In this document: positions 44,690 to 56,759 of the stretch, piece by piece
Layout of the letters: each line of letters starts with the position of its first letter
Position numbering within the stretch: position 1 is the first letter of the stretch
From: Acestrorhynchus altus
Lineage: Eukaryota; Chordata; Actinopteri; Characiformes; Acestrorhynchidae
Reading direction: 5' to 3'
DNA length: 64,000 bases
NCBI GenBank assembly: GCA_034509495.1
Contig: CM067522.1
Location: 12,768,576-12,832,575 of the forward strand
Notes under the pieces: model-generated
Database searches by the model: none
What the model saw: the letters and a program-made list of their open reading frames with translations, nothing else
What the model was told of the DNA's origin: nothing
Program-made: the position numbers and the translations under genes

Positions 44690-47600
44690 ATGTTGTGTTG
44701 GTTGTTGTTGGTTTCGTTTCTGTCCCCAGTCAGTAGTTTTGAGATGAAGAGTATATTCTGTTCGCTCTCTGACAGCTGTGACTGCGACTTCAATCCAAAC
44801 ATACAGGGTGAGCATAAACAGGCTGTAGCAACGAGCTAACTGATAGCTGTGAGTCCGTGTTTCCTCTCAGGACGTGTCATTGTGTGTGAGTGTGTGTTGT
44901 CCCTGTTAGCAGCCCGGCGTTTGGCTGATTACCCACCAGTCTAACTAATGTTGTTATTCAGTCAGAGATGCAGGTTAACGTCTTCACCGGGGAACCGTAG
45001 ACTTATTTTATCTGAAAAACACATCAAAATAAGTGTCAACACTTTAGTGGACACTGAGTATGCTGGATCACAGAGCTTCAGAACACCCCTGTGACCCCTG
45101 ACCACCTTCAGGAGACTGGACCAGTTGCCCACCCCCTGCCCTGGACCAGTTGCCCACCCCCTGCCCTGGACCAGTTGCCCACCTGCCTTCACCAACTATG
45201 TAGTGATTTACACAGACCCTAATTAGCTGCTACTGTTACTATTATGTCCAATAGCAAACTAATATTACTTCAGTACATCTGAGTATTGCAGCAGACATGT
45301 GATGGTCCAGTGTCCCATCATTATGTCTTTATTCTTTGTTTCATCTGTTGTTGTTGTTGTTGTTCACCTTTTTGGATTTCTGTAAAGCTGCTCTGTGAGT
45401 TGAAAAAATGCTCTACAAATAAGTTTTGAATTGATTTTATGTTCTAGTGGAACTGATGTCATTTCTGCCCTCCTCCACACAGGTCTGGAGTGGGATCTGT
45501 ATAGAAATTTATACGGGCAGCATCTGGCTCAGGATATTGTGTCTGAGTCAGTGGCTAGTTTCTTACAGAAGGCAAATCCTGATAGGCCGCTGGTGCTGTC
45601 GTTCCATGGGTCATCAGGGACCGGTAAAAGTATGGTGAGCACAATGCTGGGACGGCACCTGTATGGAACAGCCATGGGAAGCCCTTACATCCATCAGTAT
45701 GTCCCCACACTCCACTTTCCCTTTGCTGACCGGGTGAAGCGATACAGGGTATTGTAGCTTTAAAGTTTTTTGTTGTTGTTGTTTTTTTATCTGTGTTTCC
45801 ATTAATATGTAAGTTTGATATATGTTTGATTGCTGTGGTGGTGATTCATTAAGATGTGATTAAACAGTTTAACTAAACGTTCTTCATTTCATTGTTGTAG
45901 TGTTTTATAATTGACAATATAAGAGTATTTCTGCACCCAGACAAGGTTACTTATATTCCTCTCACTCTTGTACACAGTCAGATTTGAAGCGCTGGGTGCA
46001 GGGAAACCTCACAGCCTGTGCTCGTTCTATCTTTATCTTTGATGAGATGGAGAAGATGCCTCCTGGATTGATCGACATTTTAGAGCCATTCCTTGGGCCT
46101 TCACATGTTGTTTTCCAGACCAACTATCGCAAGGCCATCTATGTCTTTATCAGGTACACATGACTGACTAACTTGCCATTAGCCTACTATATGGACTGCC
46201 AATTTTTGCCTCTTTAGCTTGTGTGTGGTCCTCACTAATGTACATGCTGCTCCCCTTACATTTTTGGCATTTGTTAAGGCAGTTGTTTTGTCTTTTATCT
46301 AGGAAATGTCATTAATATAGGCTGTGATCTAGACGAAGTGCTGTTGATGTTCAGCTTTTCTGACATTATTCTTTACTTTGCCCTCTGTTTCTGACCAGTT
46401 CTCATTTAGAGTTTCTGGAATGCCATCCACTACTATGTTGTTTCTTCTTGACTGACTGTGTCTCAGTCTTTATGTCTGTCTTCAGTGATTTAGAATTTTT
46501 ACAATGTATTTTTGTGAAAACTGTAAGCTAGCCATCAGCTAACATGTTTCTCTCACCAGCTTGTCAACTCTTTTGTTCATATTCTTCTTTATAAGTTGCA
46601 CAAGTCCTTTAAAATTATTCTCTTCTTGCTTACAATTTGTAGATAGGTGTCTTTTTGTTGTTGTAACAGTTCTTTTACTTGCCTCAGAGCAAGTAGTATG
46701 TGCTTGTGTGTTCTTAGGATCACAATCTACAGTGTTTGTTATGAAATGATCTCAGAGACAGCTTTACCAGATCCCTGATTTTCTGTTATGTTTTGCTCTA
46801 GCACTGCAGGTCAAGAAGTCGTTAACAAAGTGGCGCTAGAGAACAGGCAAGCAGGACGAGACCGAGAGGAAATCCATTTAGAAGAGTTGGAGGAAGCCAT
46901 TGCAGATGCAGTGTACAACAATCCAAATAGTGAGTGTGATTCACTGTTCTCTGAGGTGCACTCATATTTTAGTCAGGATGAGTACCGAAAAGGTCCTAAT
47001 GTGGTGTTGGTGATCGTGGAGGATGCCAGAAGCCAGCATGCTAATGATATGCTAGTGATTTTGGATGAAGGCCACAGCTGGCACACTAACTCCTCCTCTA
47101 CATTAATGATGTTGGAGGAGGCCAGTAGGCAGCATGCAAATGCTGCGCTCGATATAGTGCACGAGAATATTGGTAGTGGTTCTGGACAAGGTCCACAGTA
47201 GCAGTGTTGGAGTAGGCCAGTAGCCAGCATAGTAATGCCACACTTATGATTCTGGATGAGGGCCATAGCTGGTGCACTAATGCCGCTGTAGGAATGTTGG
47301 AGGAGGCTGGTATGTTAATGCCGTGCTTACATTTCTGGACGAGGGCATTCACAGTCATGCTAATGCCACAGTTGCAATGTTTTACTCCTGGCCGTGATCA
47401 ATGATGACTAACTTTGCTACATAGATAATGTTGTGCTGTTTGGGTAGCATCTGTAATTGTCACTGTAATTTAAAACTTAAATTACATTAAATTTACTTAA
47501 AAAAGTAAATTAAAAAATATTTGAAAAATGTTTGTGCACATCAGTTCTATCTGTTGATTGTGCCATCTCTAGCACTGCCTTGGTTGTTATACATTTAGAT

Positions 47601-47936
47601 ACACTCACACAACTCTTTCAGTAAATTTTATTTCAGAAGCATGTTTGTTGAGACAACCCAATAACTCATAAAGGAATACTTTGCTTTCCAGGTGGATTTT
47701 ACCATTCCAAAATCATCACTGAAAAGAGAATAGCTCATTTTGTGCCCTTCCTGCCTTTGTGTCGGCACCATGTGGAGCGCTGTGCCCAGCGGGAGCTGTG
47801 TCAACGCGGTGAGTGCTGGCGCAAAGACGTGGCAACAGCAGTAGGGGGTGCCGTCAAATACACACCACAGGATGGACATCATTTCTCAAACACTGGGTGC
47901 AAACTAGTGCCTGCTAAAGTCAACCTTTTCCTCTGA
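44690..47936 (+). CDS. tor2a: Torsin family 2 member A, ER lumen AAA+ ATPase
   Basis: Five exons: 44690-44807, 45483-45748, 45978-46153, 46802-46929, 47692-47936; 933 bp, 310 residues (human 321). The N-terminus MLCWLLLVSFLSPVSS is a signal peptide, followed by the Cys-rich CSLSDSCDCDF typical of torsins. Walker A is GSSGTGKS at 82-89, Walker B is IFIFDEME with D150/E151, and NYRKAI lies near sensor 1. The C-terminal redox-type sensor 2 is G298-C299-K300 (NTGCKLVP). No transmembrane segment follows the signal peptide. Torsins need LAP1/LULL1-type activators; TOR2A also yields the salusin precursor in human by alternative splicing. An in-frame extension of exon 4 into intron 4 is described separately. 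The start was chosen as the ATG directly preceding the signal peptide; an in-frame upstream run begins at 44567 but lacks a good signal sequence. Confidence 0.95.
45116..45190. repeat. Three-copy 25-bp tandem repeat in tor2a intron 1
   Basis: ctggaccagttgcccacccc plus ctgcc repeats three times, the last slightly altered. Confidence 0.9.
46985..47380. repeat. Degenerate tandem repeat in tor2a intron 4
   Basis: A unit of roughly 110 bp alternates gttggaggaggccagtag, cagcatgctaatgc and tggatgagggccacagctgg about four times. It provides most of the open frame that runs on from exon 4. Confidence 0.75.
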
Positions 47937-50270
47937 GGCCTGTGTGTAATTTTTGTGGGCACACGTGAACATCAAGCCAGGTCGAGGACATTCATGCCAG
48001 TCTGCAGGAGCAGTGAATAAGCTTCTATAGAAGCGTTTGTGGAGTGTGAAGTGGCCTGATGAACTAAATCAGAACTACAGTTTTGGACGCTGCCTGTTTT
48101 AAAAGCTGACTTTACACTATGGAATACTCTTAATTCCTCGCTGGCGAGGTTTGCATCCAAGCAGCAGGCAGAATTCCAGAGCAGTTACATGTGCCAAATT
48201 ATTGTTCAGGCTCGGAGCACATGGACAGTTTCTGTTGCTGATCTTTTTAGCAGGTGCATAAAGCTGCCATCAGCCGACTTGGCAAAGTTCTAAATCACAA
48301 GGGAACAGCTTTCCTCAGGCTTAGCAATTTTAGCTGATGAGATGATTTTTAAAATAGTTTTAACTGGTTTTAAAATCAGAAACTGTTTAGATTTGAATGA
48401 TTCATCTTTCAGGAGAGTGACCTGGAGAAAGTACTGTATTTTTAAGTTCTCACCAATAGGTGACACTGTTGCCACATTTGCTTTAATAAGCCATTTCTGT
48501 TCTGTATTTTCTATATTGCTCATATTTTGATCTGATTATAAACAGTGTTGGAATGTTAATTTGTATGGTTTAAATTTGCTAAGAATGAATTCAGTATTGG
48601 GCTGTTCAGCATGTTCCCGGTGAGCAGTAAAATATCCCTGAGGAGTAGCAGATGTAAAATTTCTGTCCAGTGGATTTAATTTAGCTACAGGGTATTTTTT
48701 TTTTTTATTTTATTTTATTTTTTTTTTTTTTTTAATATATATATCCTGAAGTGTCTTGAAATTCTGTTTGTCTTTGCCAACTAAAACAAGTTTGTTCAGT
48801 ATTGAACTGAAAATCGTTTTGTATAGTATTTGGGATAATGATCATGCTTATTTATCACTGCTTTTTCCTTATTGAGCCTAATTATGTTATTTATATGAGA
48901 TTGTAGAAGTTAGTTACCTTTATTTATGCCCACTCAGTTGATACAGTATGGAATATTTTACCTAGACAGGATTAAGCCTTGTGCTGGACCACATATCATT
49001 TCTAAACCTTCCAACATCGTCCAACCATCCAATACTTACTCAGAATATGATGTGAAATGTGCTGTTCTAGAGAAATGTAAAAATGGAAGGAAGTAAAGAA
49101 GGATTTTCTTACAAAGATAGTGGTTGGTACCATGGGTTACATTGTCTACAGTGGAAAATGTAGCCATCTAATTTACTGTCCAAAACTCTCATTGAACTTA
49201 CATGTCTTCTGTCTGTTATATGTAAAGTTGGTGATGGTAAAATATGGAGTCAAATTGGGGTATTTAATGGTGGTGAGAAAATTACATCGTCACAAGTCTC
49301 AGTGAATGTCAAATGTAATCACATCACAAACAAAGAAGTGAAATGGTGGTAACTATTTTAAAGGTCAAATCTTTTTTGAGTCTACTTCAAAGGAATGAGT
49401 GCTTTACGTAGATTGCGTATGGTAGCTGAAAGGACACAGCAACCTTTAATACCTGAATAAAACAAGAACTAGATACAAAAAACATGCACTAAATGAACAG
49501 TGAACACACATCAAGTATCATCTAGGAAAGGTATGATTCCTTTTGTCTAAGACACATGGCTAGATACCTTCTGATGGTGGTCACGATGTCAAGAATTGGC
49601 TTGTCTCCTGAAGAGTTTTGGTAATTTTGTCATTTTATCATCTATTATTGTGGAGTGATACATTCCCATGAAAAATTATGGATTTGGAGAACCCTAGTTG
49701 TGGACGTTATCATGAGAATGATGCAATGACTAGGATGTACACATACTGTACATTCTGGTACCAGTCATCGGTTTGCACAGCTACCATCAGGAAATGTGAC
49801 CCCTCTGAATCTCCATCTTCAGCAGTGAAGAACCAACCAAATTTTTTTCCAGTTGATTTAACCTCCCTTTCAGGTGTGTTAACTGATGACAGAAAAGGTT
49901 TGTCAAAACACATTTAACCTTAAAAACAGTTTCAGTGCCTTATTTTTGTGATTTATTTTGTCATCACCATTGTAAAATAGTTCTGATCTTAAATATGTTT
50001 TCATTGGGGACAGTTTTGCCTTCTAACATACTATACATGGGATTTGAACAAACATGTTTTGAGCAAAAACCTTTGTAAAAGTCTCAGGCATCAGAGTATT
50101 TTTAAACTAAATACTTGAGATGTAGCTCGTAGAGACTTTAAACTCTTCACCACTACTGAATGATTGGACTTTCTCCAGACAAGAGCATCCATCCATCTTA
50201 GTAATTTGATTTAATTTGAAATGAAGGTACACCGATTGCTGACATGATCAGCTGTGTACACACTTTTAAT
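47937..50270. other. tor2a 3' UTR and intergenic DNA
   Basis: No gene, RNA or clear element is recognised. There is a T-rich/AT microsatellite-like stretch at 48693-48743 and otherwise AT-rich unique-looking sequence. ORFs here are short and lack family resemblance. Confidence 0.5.
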
Positions 50271-50271
50271 A

Positions 50272-50668
50272 TACACTGTATGGATGAATGTATTGGGACT
50301 CCTGCATTTTCAACGGTTCTTCTGAAATCAGCTGTATTGGAGCATTATTGTCCTGCTTATGCTCGGGGTAATTGTCTCTACTGTCCACCAATTTCTGCTA
50401 GATTTTGCAACATTGTTGCGAGGATTTGTTTGCATTCAGCAAAAAGAATGGTATTGAGGTTGTGATGTTGAATCGTCACCACCCTACCTCATCCCAGAAA
50501 TACTGGATGTAGAACCACTCCTCAGCTCAACTTTGTGGGGCTTTGTACAATTCTATGCCATGCCTGTCATTAGGCATTGTGCCACTAGGGAACATTACTA
50601 GCTAGATTACTAGCTGAATGCATTCATTAGAAGGGGTGTCCTCAACCATTTGGACATGTAGTGTATGA
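50272..50668. mobile_element. MITE, near-complete copy
   Basis: The left end tacactgtatggatgaatgtattgggac and right end ggtgtcctcaaccatttgga followed by catgtagtgta are imperfect inverted repeats. The inside carries cgaggatttgtttgcattcagc and ctcatcccagaaatactgg. Related copies lie at 18970, 28622 and 41330. Confidence 0.7.
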
Positions 50669-51479
50669 TCTCCTTTGCATTATCAGTAGAATGGATCAGA
50701 GTATTTGCATTCTCATCTTTGTATACTTTTGGGATGAGGCTTTTGACTTTCAGTACAATCAAATTCTCATGGTAATGTTCCAGCATGTAATGTAAAGGCT
50801 TCCCAGAAGATACTGTTGCTGCTGCAGCCAAATTACTTAAAAATTTCTACAGAACGTTTTCAGCAGCCTGAGGAACTTAATAAACATTGAAATTATTTGA
50901 GTTGTCCTGGTTCTATATTTTGCCTTATGAAAGTACCTTTGATTTCAGATGATGTTTTGGATAATAGGGTTTCAAACTTTTAGACAAATACTTTTCATGA
51001 CTGCTTTCCATTACGTGGATAAGGAAATGCTGAACTTTGTGCCTCAAATGGAAATCTAAAATTAAAATCATGATTTTCTCTGTTTTCCGATTGTGTATTT
51101 GATTATCCTTCATGTTTCCCAAGTAAAGCCATATTATGATTGTGTGCCTCACAGTGGAAGTTGATGTATTCAGAGAAAGAATTCTTGACTGAAAATAAAA
51201 GGGCTTGGTGTGCTCTATGGATGTTCAGGATAAGTATTGTTTTCCCATTTGTTTTGTTATGGATGATGGATATAATGATGTGGATAGAGATGGTACAGGC
51301 CCCGGATCTAGCCCATTTTACTTTGACATGCTATGTGAATATGGAGCTAGTTTCATCTTTTACTGATGAAAGATCCCTGTTCGATTTGGCCATCCACCTT
51401 CTGCCACAGGAAATTAGCCGTTTCTCAACAGGAAATGAAGAGGTGTCAGGCGGTGTGTGGTAGTGGTCTTAGGAGAAGG

Positions 51480-52780
51480 ACATTGAAGGCTCAGAGAGAC
51501 TGACTTAAAGCTTTTTGTAGGAGGGCCTAAACAAAGGTTTTTCAGTAGAGGATAAAGTTCTTACAAGTTAGCTTTTCTCTCTGTTACACCTGCGTACAAA
51601 GCCTGGGTATAATACCCACTTTGAGGACTTCATCAGTCCTCATCTTTATGTACGGGAAGGAAGACCACAGAGAGAAGCATCTCAGCCTGAATGCCCTTTC
51701 ACCTCTGTGTAGCATTTAAGGAAGGATTTTCCACTGTTGCAATGCCCTTACAAAAAGCCGGCCAAGATAATACCACAGTGACCCCCCTCTCCCTTTTCTC
51801 CACTCTCAGTTTGACCCCCATGCCCTGGTTCACACGCTCTCCAGGATGGCTGTCCTTGCTTGGCCTCTGGCCCTTCCATTCGGACACCTCTCCCATTCCA
51901 AATCAGGTTTAAAAAGGCACCTCGCCGCCTCCCCCAACAACAATGGCCTACGGCTCCCCCTCAACATCTGTGAGCTCCCCTCTGTCTCCTCATTTTCTCC
52001 CTAACCGCTCCATTATTGGCTCCCTTTCACTTGTAAATGTGGCTGGTCACAGCACTGATGGGGCTTTCATGTGCGTGGCCAGGGTCAGGGGAGAGCCAGC
52101 GGCCGGCCGAGGGGCGGGATAGGGGCTGGAGGAGGCCATGTGTGGGCCAGGGATGGGGGACATTTGCCACAAAGAGGGAAATCCTTTTGGAGTGCAGTCA
52201 TTCGGGACAGTCAGCAAAGCCAACTTTCGATTCCCTCTGTTCAAAGCTCTGGCAAAAGTACAAAAGTGTGTGGAAATGCAACACAACTACTGACATCCAG
52301 TTTCTCCCATATAGGATTGTGTGATCTGTAGGGTTTATTTAACAGGCCAGAATTAGAATTGAAAGCTAAAGTGTTTTGTTGGCCCATTTAAACATGGACC
52401 ATCAAATGGTTGTGTTACCAATCCCAATATTCATTCATGTCTCTTTGAAAAATTTCCACCATATCAATCTCATGTGCAATCACTCGGGGGATTGCATGCC
52501 GTTTCATCTCCATTCTCACCACAACAATGGGTGGTCTCAGTGGCAGTGGAGTCTCCAGGACAACAGGTGCACAAAGGGTGAAGGGAGGAGGGAATGCTGG
52601 GAGAGGGCTGCAAGGGGGCAGCCGAGATGCCCTTGGCCTCTATGTGGTCAGTAGGAAACGTGGGCCTCTCAAGGACATGGGAGAAAATTGGACATCTTTG
52701 CCTTAGCCTAAAATGATTGATAAGTCTCCAACCCTGGGAGAATCCTCAAACTAAAAAAAAAACAAAAAAAAAAAACCTCT
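51480..52780. other. GC-rich noncoding block, candidate regulatory region
   Basis: GC content is visibly above the flanks, with cggccggccgaggggcggg near 52100 and polypyrimidine runs near 51780-51980. SOX-type ACAATGG sites occur near 51941 and 52524. No protein resemblance was found in either strand. A regulatory role, perhaps for the nearby mir-219, is speculative. Confidence 0.3.
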
Positions 52781-53753
52781 TTGACATTGTCACATTTCTC
52801 TCAACACATGATATATTGCCTCATTTGCTCTTGGGAGAAGTAGTCCTAATGATAAGAGCATATTCCACTCATACAGCAGTATAGCAGCTTCTCATTTCTG
52901 CTCACTGGCTTCTTCCACAGAATGAGGCCATAAACCTTTTAGATCAGTGTAGCAGTGCTGTGGGTCAACCTCTGAGAGAGTGTCCTATCACATCACATTG
53001 ATGTCATTTTATTGTTGCTTTTATCATCAACGCAGAATCATAACATGCACAGAACTGAAGCAAAAATTGTGACCATTGCACTATAATCCAAATGTATAAT
53101 GTTATATAACTATTGTATATATAAATGAAACAAAATGAAATACTAAAATACAAATATAAGGAAATGCCAAGCAAAATGCTGTTATAATTATGTTCTGAAA
53201 ATCACTGAACTCTTTGCAGCACCATTCAGGGATCACTGTAACTGCAAGCAAGTTAAGCAATCTGTTTTGAAGTGAAAATAAGTCACATCCAGAATGCAGT
53301 CACAAGCACAATTTAAATTAAAATAAATATACATATTTTAAAAATTTCAATAGACAATAAAAAAGAATTGTGTCAAAACATATAGACAATTTATATTAAA
53401 GTGTGTTATCCTGCAGAGCATTTACATATTCACTTTTTTCACTTAGAAAATAAAACTAATATTTGACAAGAGGTACCCAAACTTTTGCAATATGCAGTCA
53501 AGGAGAGTCAGAAATCCTGATCCTAATTCTTTTCATTGTTTCATTTATTCCTAATATAGTATATTATACAATTAAACAGTGCAAAAGTGTGTACTCTGTA
53601 AATGTTTATTTGCCCAAAAACACAAGTGATCAAATAATTATATTAATATCAACACTAATATTCATATTAATTTGAACCTCATTTCCTGTGTTTGTTTACT
53701 TTGAATTTATGAATTTATTGCCATAACTAAAGAAACACACACACATATACACA

Positions 53754-53819
<66 letters not shown>

Positions 53820-55500
53820 AAGGCATGAAACCAATAAACTTTTGGTGTGTCTGTGCTTCAGGGTAAATTTTGGTTGTGTGTTTTTTGTAGTTTATCTTTT
53901 TTAAATGTATGAGTGTTGCCTTTATTTAAATGTGATGTGCGTGTATAGGTAATAAATATAGGAAATTTAAATTTCATATTTGATTGTATGGCAGAGCATT
54001 ATGATAATACAATTTAAATTTTGAATTATATGCTGTGCAGCCAAAGCTTGTGTCTGGCTCTGTCTAAAATTACAGAGGTTTCAGATTTGATGGCTATTTT
54101 CTCTTGGATGATCAGATATAATTAAATTTTAAATATTGTTGTTTTTTTATTTTATGTTGCACTTAAAAAGCACCTCTGAACACCCTAAATCAATATTTAT
54201 ACCCTGGTTAAGAGTAAAACCTAATTATAGTTTCTGAGGGAAAACATTAAGTTATAGAGATTTTGATCATGATTTGGTGAAGCCTGTTCAAACACCCTTT
54301 ATTCAAACTGTGCTGTGAAAACTCATCTAAAGAACACACTCACCTGCACAGAATAATGCACAATTACTGCTTAGTATCCCAGTTTAACATGTAAATAGTT
54401 CGATTGAAAATGACAGACATTTTGTCTAAAATGAGCACAAAATGTTTAACATTTAATTTATTTTTTTAACATGTAGAGGATGTTATCATTTGACTTTGGC
54501 TGCCCAAACATTTGCATAAATCTGACCTACACACATTTGCTAATTTATTACAAGTCCAAAGGAATTGTGCTGAACCTGTAGTTCAAAACAAAATTAAATA
54601 AAAGTCCATCTGCTTGGAAATGTTTTATTTTAACAGAAACAACCATTTTCAGCTGTCATTTTACCTGCTGCATTTACTTGGACCATTTAATCAACATGTC
54701 ATAATATGATAAGAAAATTAAAAACTGAAGAAAATCATCTGATAATGTTACATTATATAAAAACTGATTTATTGTACAAGGCTTATTTCTTTTTTGTGTA
54801 AATCAAAAGATCTGCCAATTGAGTGTAGTCCTAATCTCCTTTAATCCTATTGGATTATCACGCCATGCCATTGTTATCCTGCCTTCCAGCCTTTGGTTCT
54901 TGCTTTTCAGTGGATATAAATAAATAAATATGACAAAATCGTTCAATTGCCCCCCTACTGAAACCCTGACCCAATACACACATTCTTCTCACATCATTTA
55001 TATGATTTATGCATAAAAATAATAATCAAATGTCATTTTAAACCATTATTGTGACATAAAACAAAATTATAAAACCACTCTGAAAACATCAGGAAGACGT
55101 TTTTCTGAGGTCATTTATAAAACAACCCTTTTTAAATATAATCACACACTAAACACATGTATTCTCTTATGAATGAAACAATATCACATAAATAATCACA
55201 CAAATTAAACACAACACAAACGAAACAAATACGTACAGCAATAGAAACTGATCTTATTGAGATGATTTATTAAACAATCTGCAGGTAAACACTTAGTGAG
55301 TAATTACCATTTTTAAAAACTCAATTGGCATTATTAATTTTGTGTATTTCGTTCCTAATATCAGGAAACTAGACACGCAGGGCTGAGAACAGACATGAAC
55401 ATGATTTACACGTTAAAAACAACACAAACATGAATGACACTGATGGTTTAGTCAGTGAATTACAGCCTTTTCACCGCAGAATTTGCGGACATCCAGCGGA
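52781..55500. other. AT-rich noncoding DNA
   Basis: No gene or TE recognised. A (CA)n tract lies at 53757-53813. Several short A/T-rich runs are present. Confidence 0.5.
53757..53813. repeat. (CA)n microsatellite
   Basis: About 28 CA units. Confidence 0.95.
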
Positions 55501-55512
55501 GTTTGTGCAGCA

Positions 55513-55617
55513 GATGCGTGAGAACCAGCAGCAACAGATGTCCATGCACAATTCTCGATTTAACGTCTGACATTTCACAAGAATTGCGTTTGGACAATCA
55601 GCAGCTCGGGCTCAGAG
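55513..55617 (-). ncRNA. mir219: mir-219 microRNA hairpin
   Basis: On the minus strand the 5p arm occupies 55600-55580 and begins TGATTGTCCAAACGCAATTC, the miR-219-5p sequence with seed GATTGTC. The 3p arm occupies 55555-55534 and begins AGAATTGTGCATGGACATCT, close to human miR-219a-2-3p with a small internal change (GCA for GGC). The arms pair across a 24-nt loop, and flanks gagctgc/gctgctgg extend the stem. Human mir-219a-2 is at 9q34.11, the same block as the neighbouring genes. miR-219 is neural and promotes oligodendrocyte differentiation in vertebrates. The plus strand also forms a hairpin whose 5p arm matches human miR-219b apart from the same change. Confidence 0.93.
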
Positions 55618-55754
55618 GACCAGCACATAAATAAAGACATAAATATAAGCTTTTCCAGAAAAACATTCGTTCACTGACACTAAAACAGGCCTGAACTGCT
55701 TTACTGCTTACAGTCACCTTAGGTTATGAATTTAGTGATTTTATTCGTCCTTAC

Positions 55755-55860
55755 CTCGTTTTTATGTCTTATTGGGACACTTTCCTTTCACCTGAATCCC
55801 TGAAAAGAGAAACGACTGAAATTAACCGAGCAGGACCCTGTTCATCCACCAAAACGGGAT
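55755..55860 (-). promoter_or_regulatory. Possible 5' exon of the mir-219 primary transcript
   Basis: A strong minus-strand donor (GAG then GTAAGGACG, donor at 55754-55753) lies 140-150 bp upstream of the hairpin. An acceptor-like ttttcag at 55806-55800 is also present, so the exon could be 55799-55755 or reach further upstream. No ORF of note. Confidence 0.3.
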
Positions 55861-56064
55861 GTTTCAATTAAACACGACAGTTCGTCACATTTATTATATA
55901 TATTCTAAACATGTATAAAGATAGTATATATATATTCAGTATCTTTATGAATTTTTAAACATGTTATAGGCATGTATTATATATTATTATATAGCCATTT
56001 GTTATATTTATATATATATATATATATTCAAGACGTTTATTATTTTAGACATTTTATATATGTG

Positions 56065-56068
<4 letters not shown>

Positions 56069-56129
<61 letters not shown>
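56069..56129. repeat. (TA)n microsatellite bordering the gap
   Basis: Pure TA repeat up to the first N. Smaller TA runs occur from 55900. Confidence 0.95.
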
Positions 56130-56500
56130 NNNNNNNNNNNNNNNNNNNNNNNNNNNNNNNNNNNNNNNNNNNNNNNNNNNNNNNNNNNNNNNNNNNNNNN
56201 NNNNNNNNNNNNNNNNNNNNNNNNNNNNNNNNNNNNNNNNNNNNNNNNNNNNNNNNNNNNNNNNNNNNNNNNNNNNNNNNNNNNNNNNNNNNNNNNNNNN
56301 NNNNNNNNNNNNNNNNNNNNNNNNNNNNNNNNNNNNNNNNNNNNNNNNNNNNNNNNNNNNNNNNNNNNNNNNNNNNNNNNNNNNNNNNNNNNNNNNNNNN
56401 NNNNNNNNNNNNNNNNNNNNNNNNNNNNNNNNNNNNNNNNNNNNNNNNNNNNNNNNNNNNNNNNNNNNNNNNNNNNNNNNNNNNNNNNNNNNNNNNNNNN
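56130..56500. other. Assembly gap (371 N)
   Basis: Undetermined bases between a (TA)n and an (AC)n tract; ORFs spanning it are artefacts. The true length is unknown. Confidence 0.98.
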
Positions 56501-56520
56501 ACACACACACACACACACAT
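56501..56520. repeat. (AC)n microsatellite after the gap
   Basis: About ten AC units, then atatatgtatgtgtgtg. Confidence 0.9.
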
Positions 56521-56759
56521 ATATGTATGTGTGTGACTGCAGTGGCATGGTTTATCACATGATTGTCAGTGTCTGTGTTAAATTCTAAGAATATCATCAA
56601 CAGAATAGTAAACATGTTGGTTGGTGAAGTTTAATGGCCTGACATTTTCAAAAATATATATTTTTTTCAGTTTAAACTGTTTCTAACAGTGTATTAAGAC
56701 AGAAGACACAGACTTAATAAGACACAGAAAAAAAGACAGAGTTGTAGTGCTGTTTTGTG

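Noticed and set aside
55480..55569. Plus-strand frame reading HPAEFVQQMRENQQQQ after an acceptor-like cag
   Set aside because: It is the antisense of the mir-219 3p arm and flank; the frame is short and matches no protein I know.
55726..55803. 25-codon ORF with a signal-peptide-like hydrophobic start (MNLVILFVLTSF)
   Set aside because: No splice or homology support; hydrophobic runs are common in AT-rich DNA, and it lies opposite the possible mir-219 5' exon.
55972..56615. Several long ORFs of 158-196 codons on both strands
   Set aside because: They run through the N gap and dinucleotide repeats, so they are artefacts.
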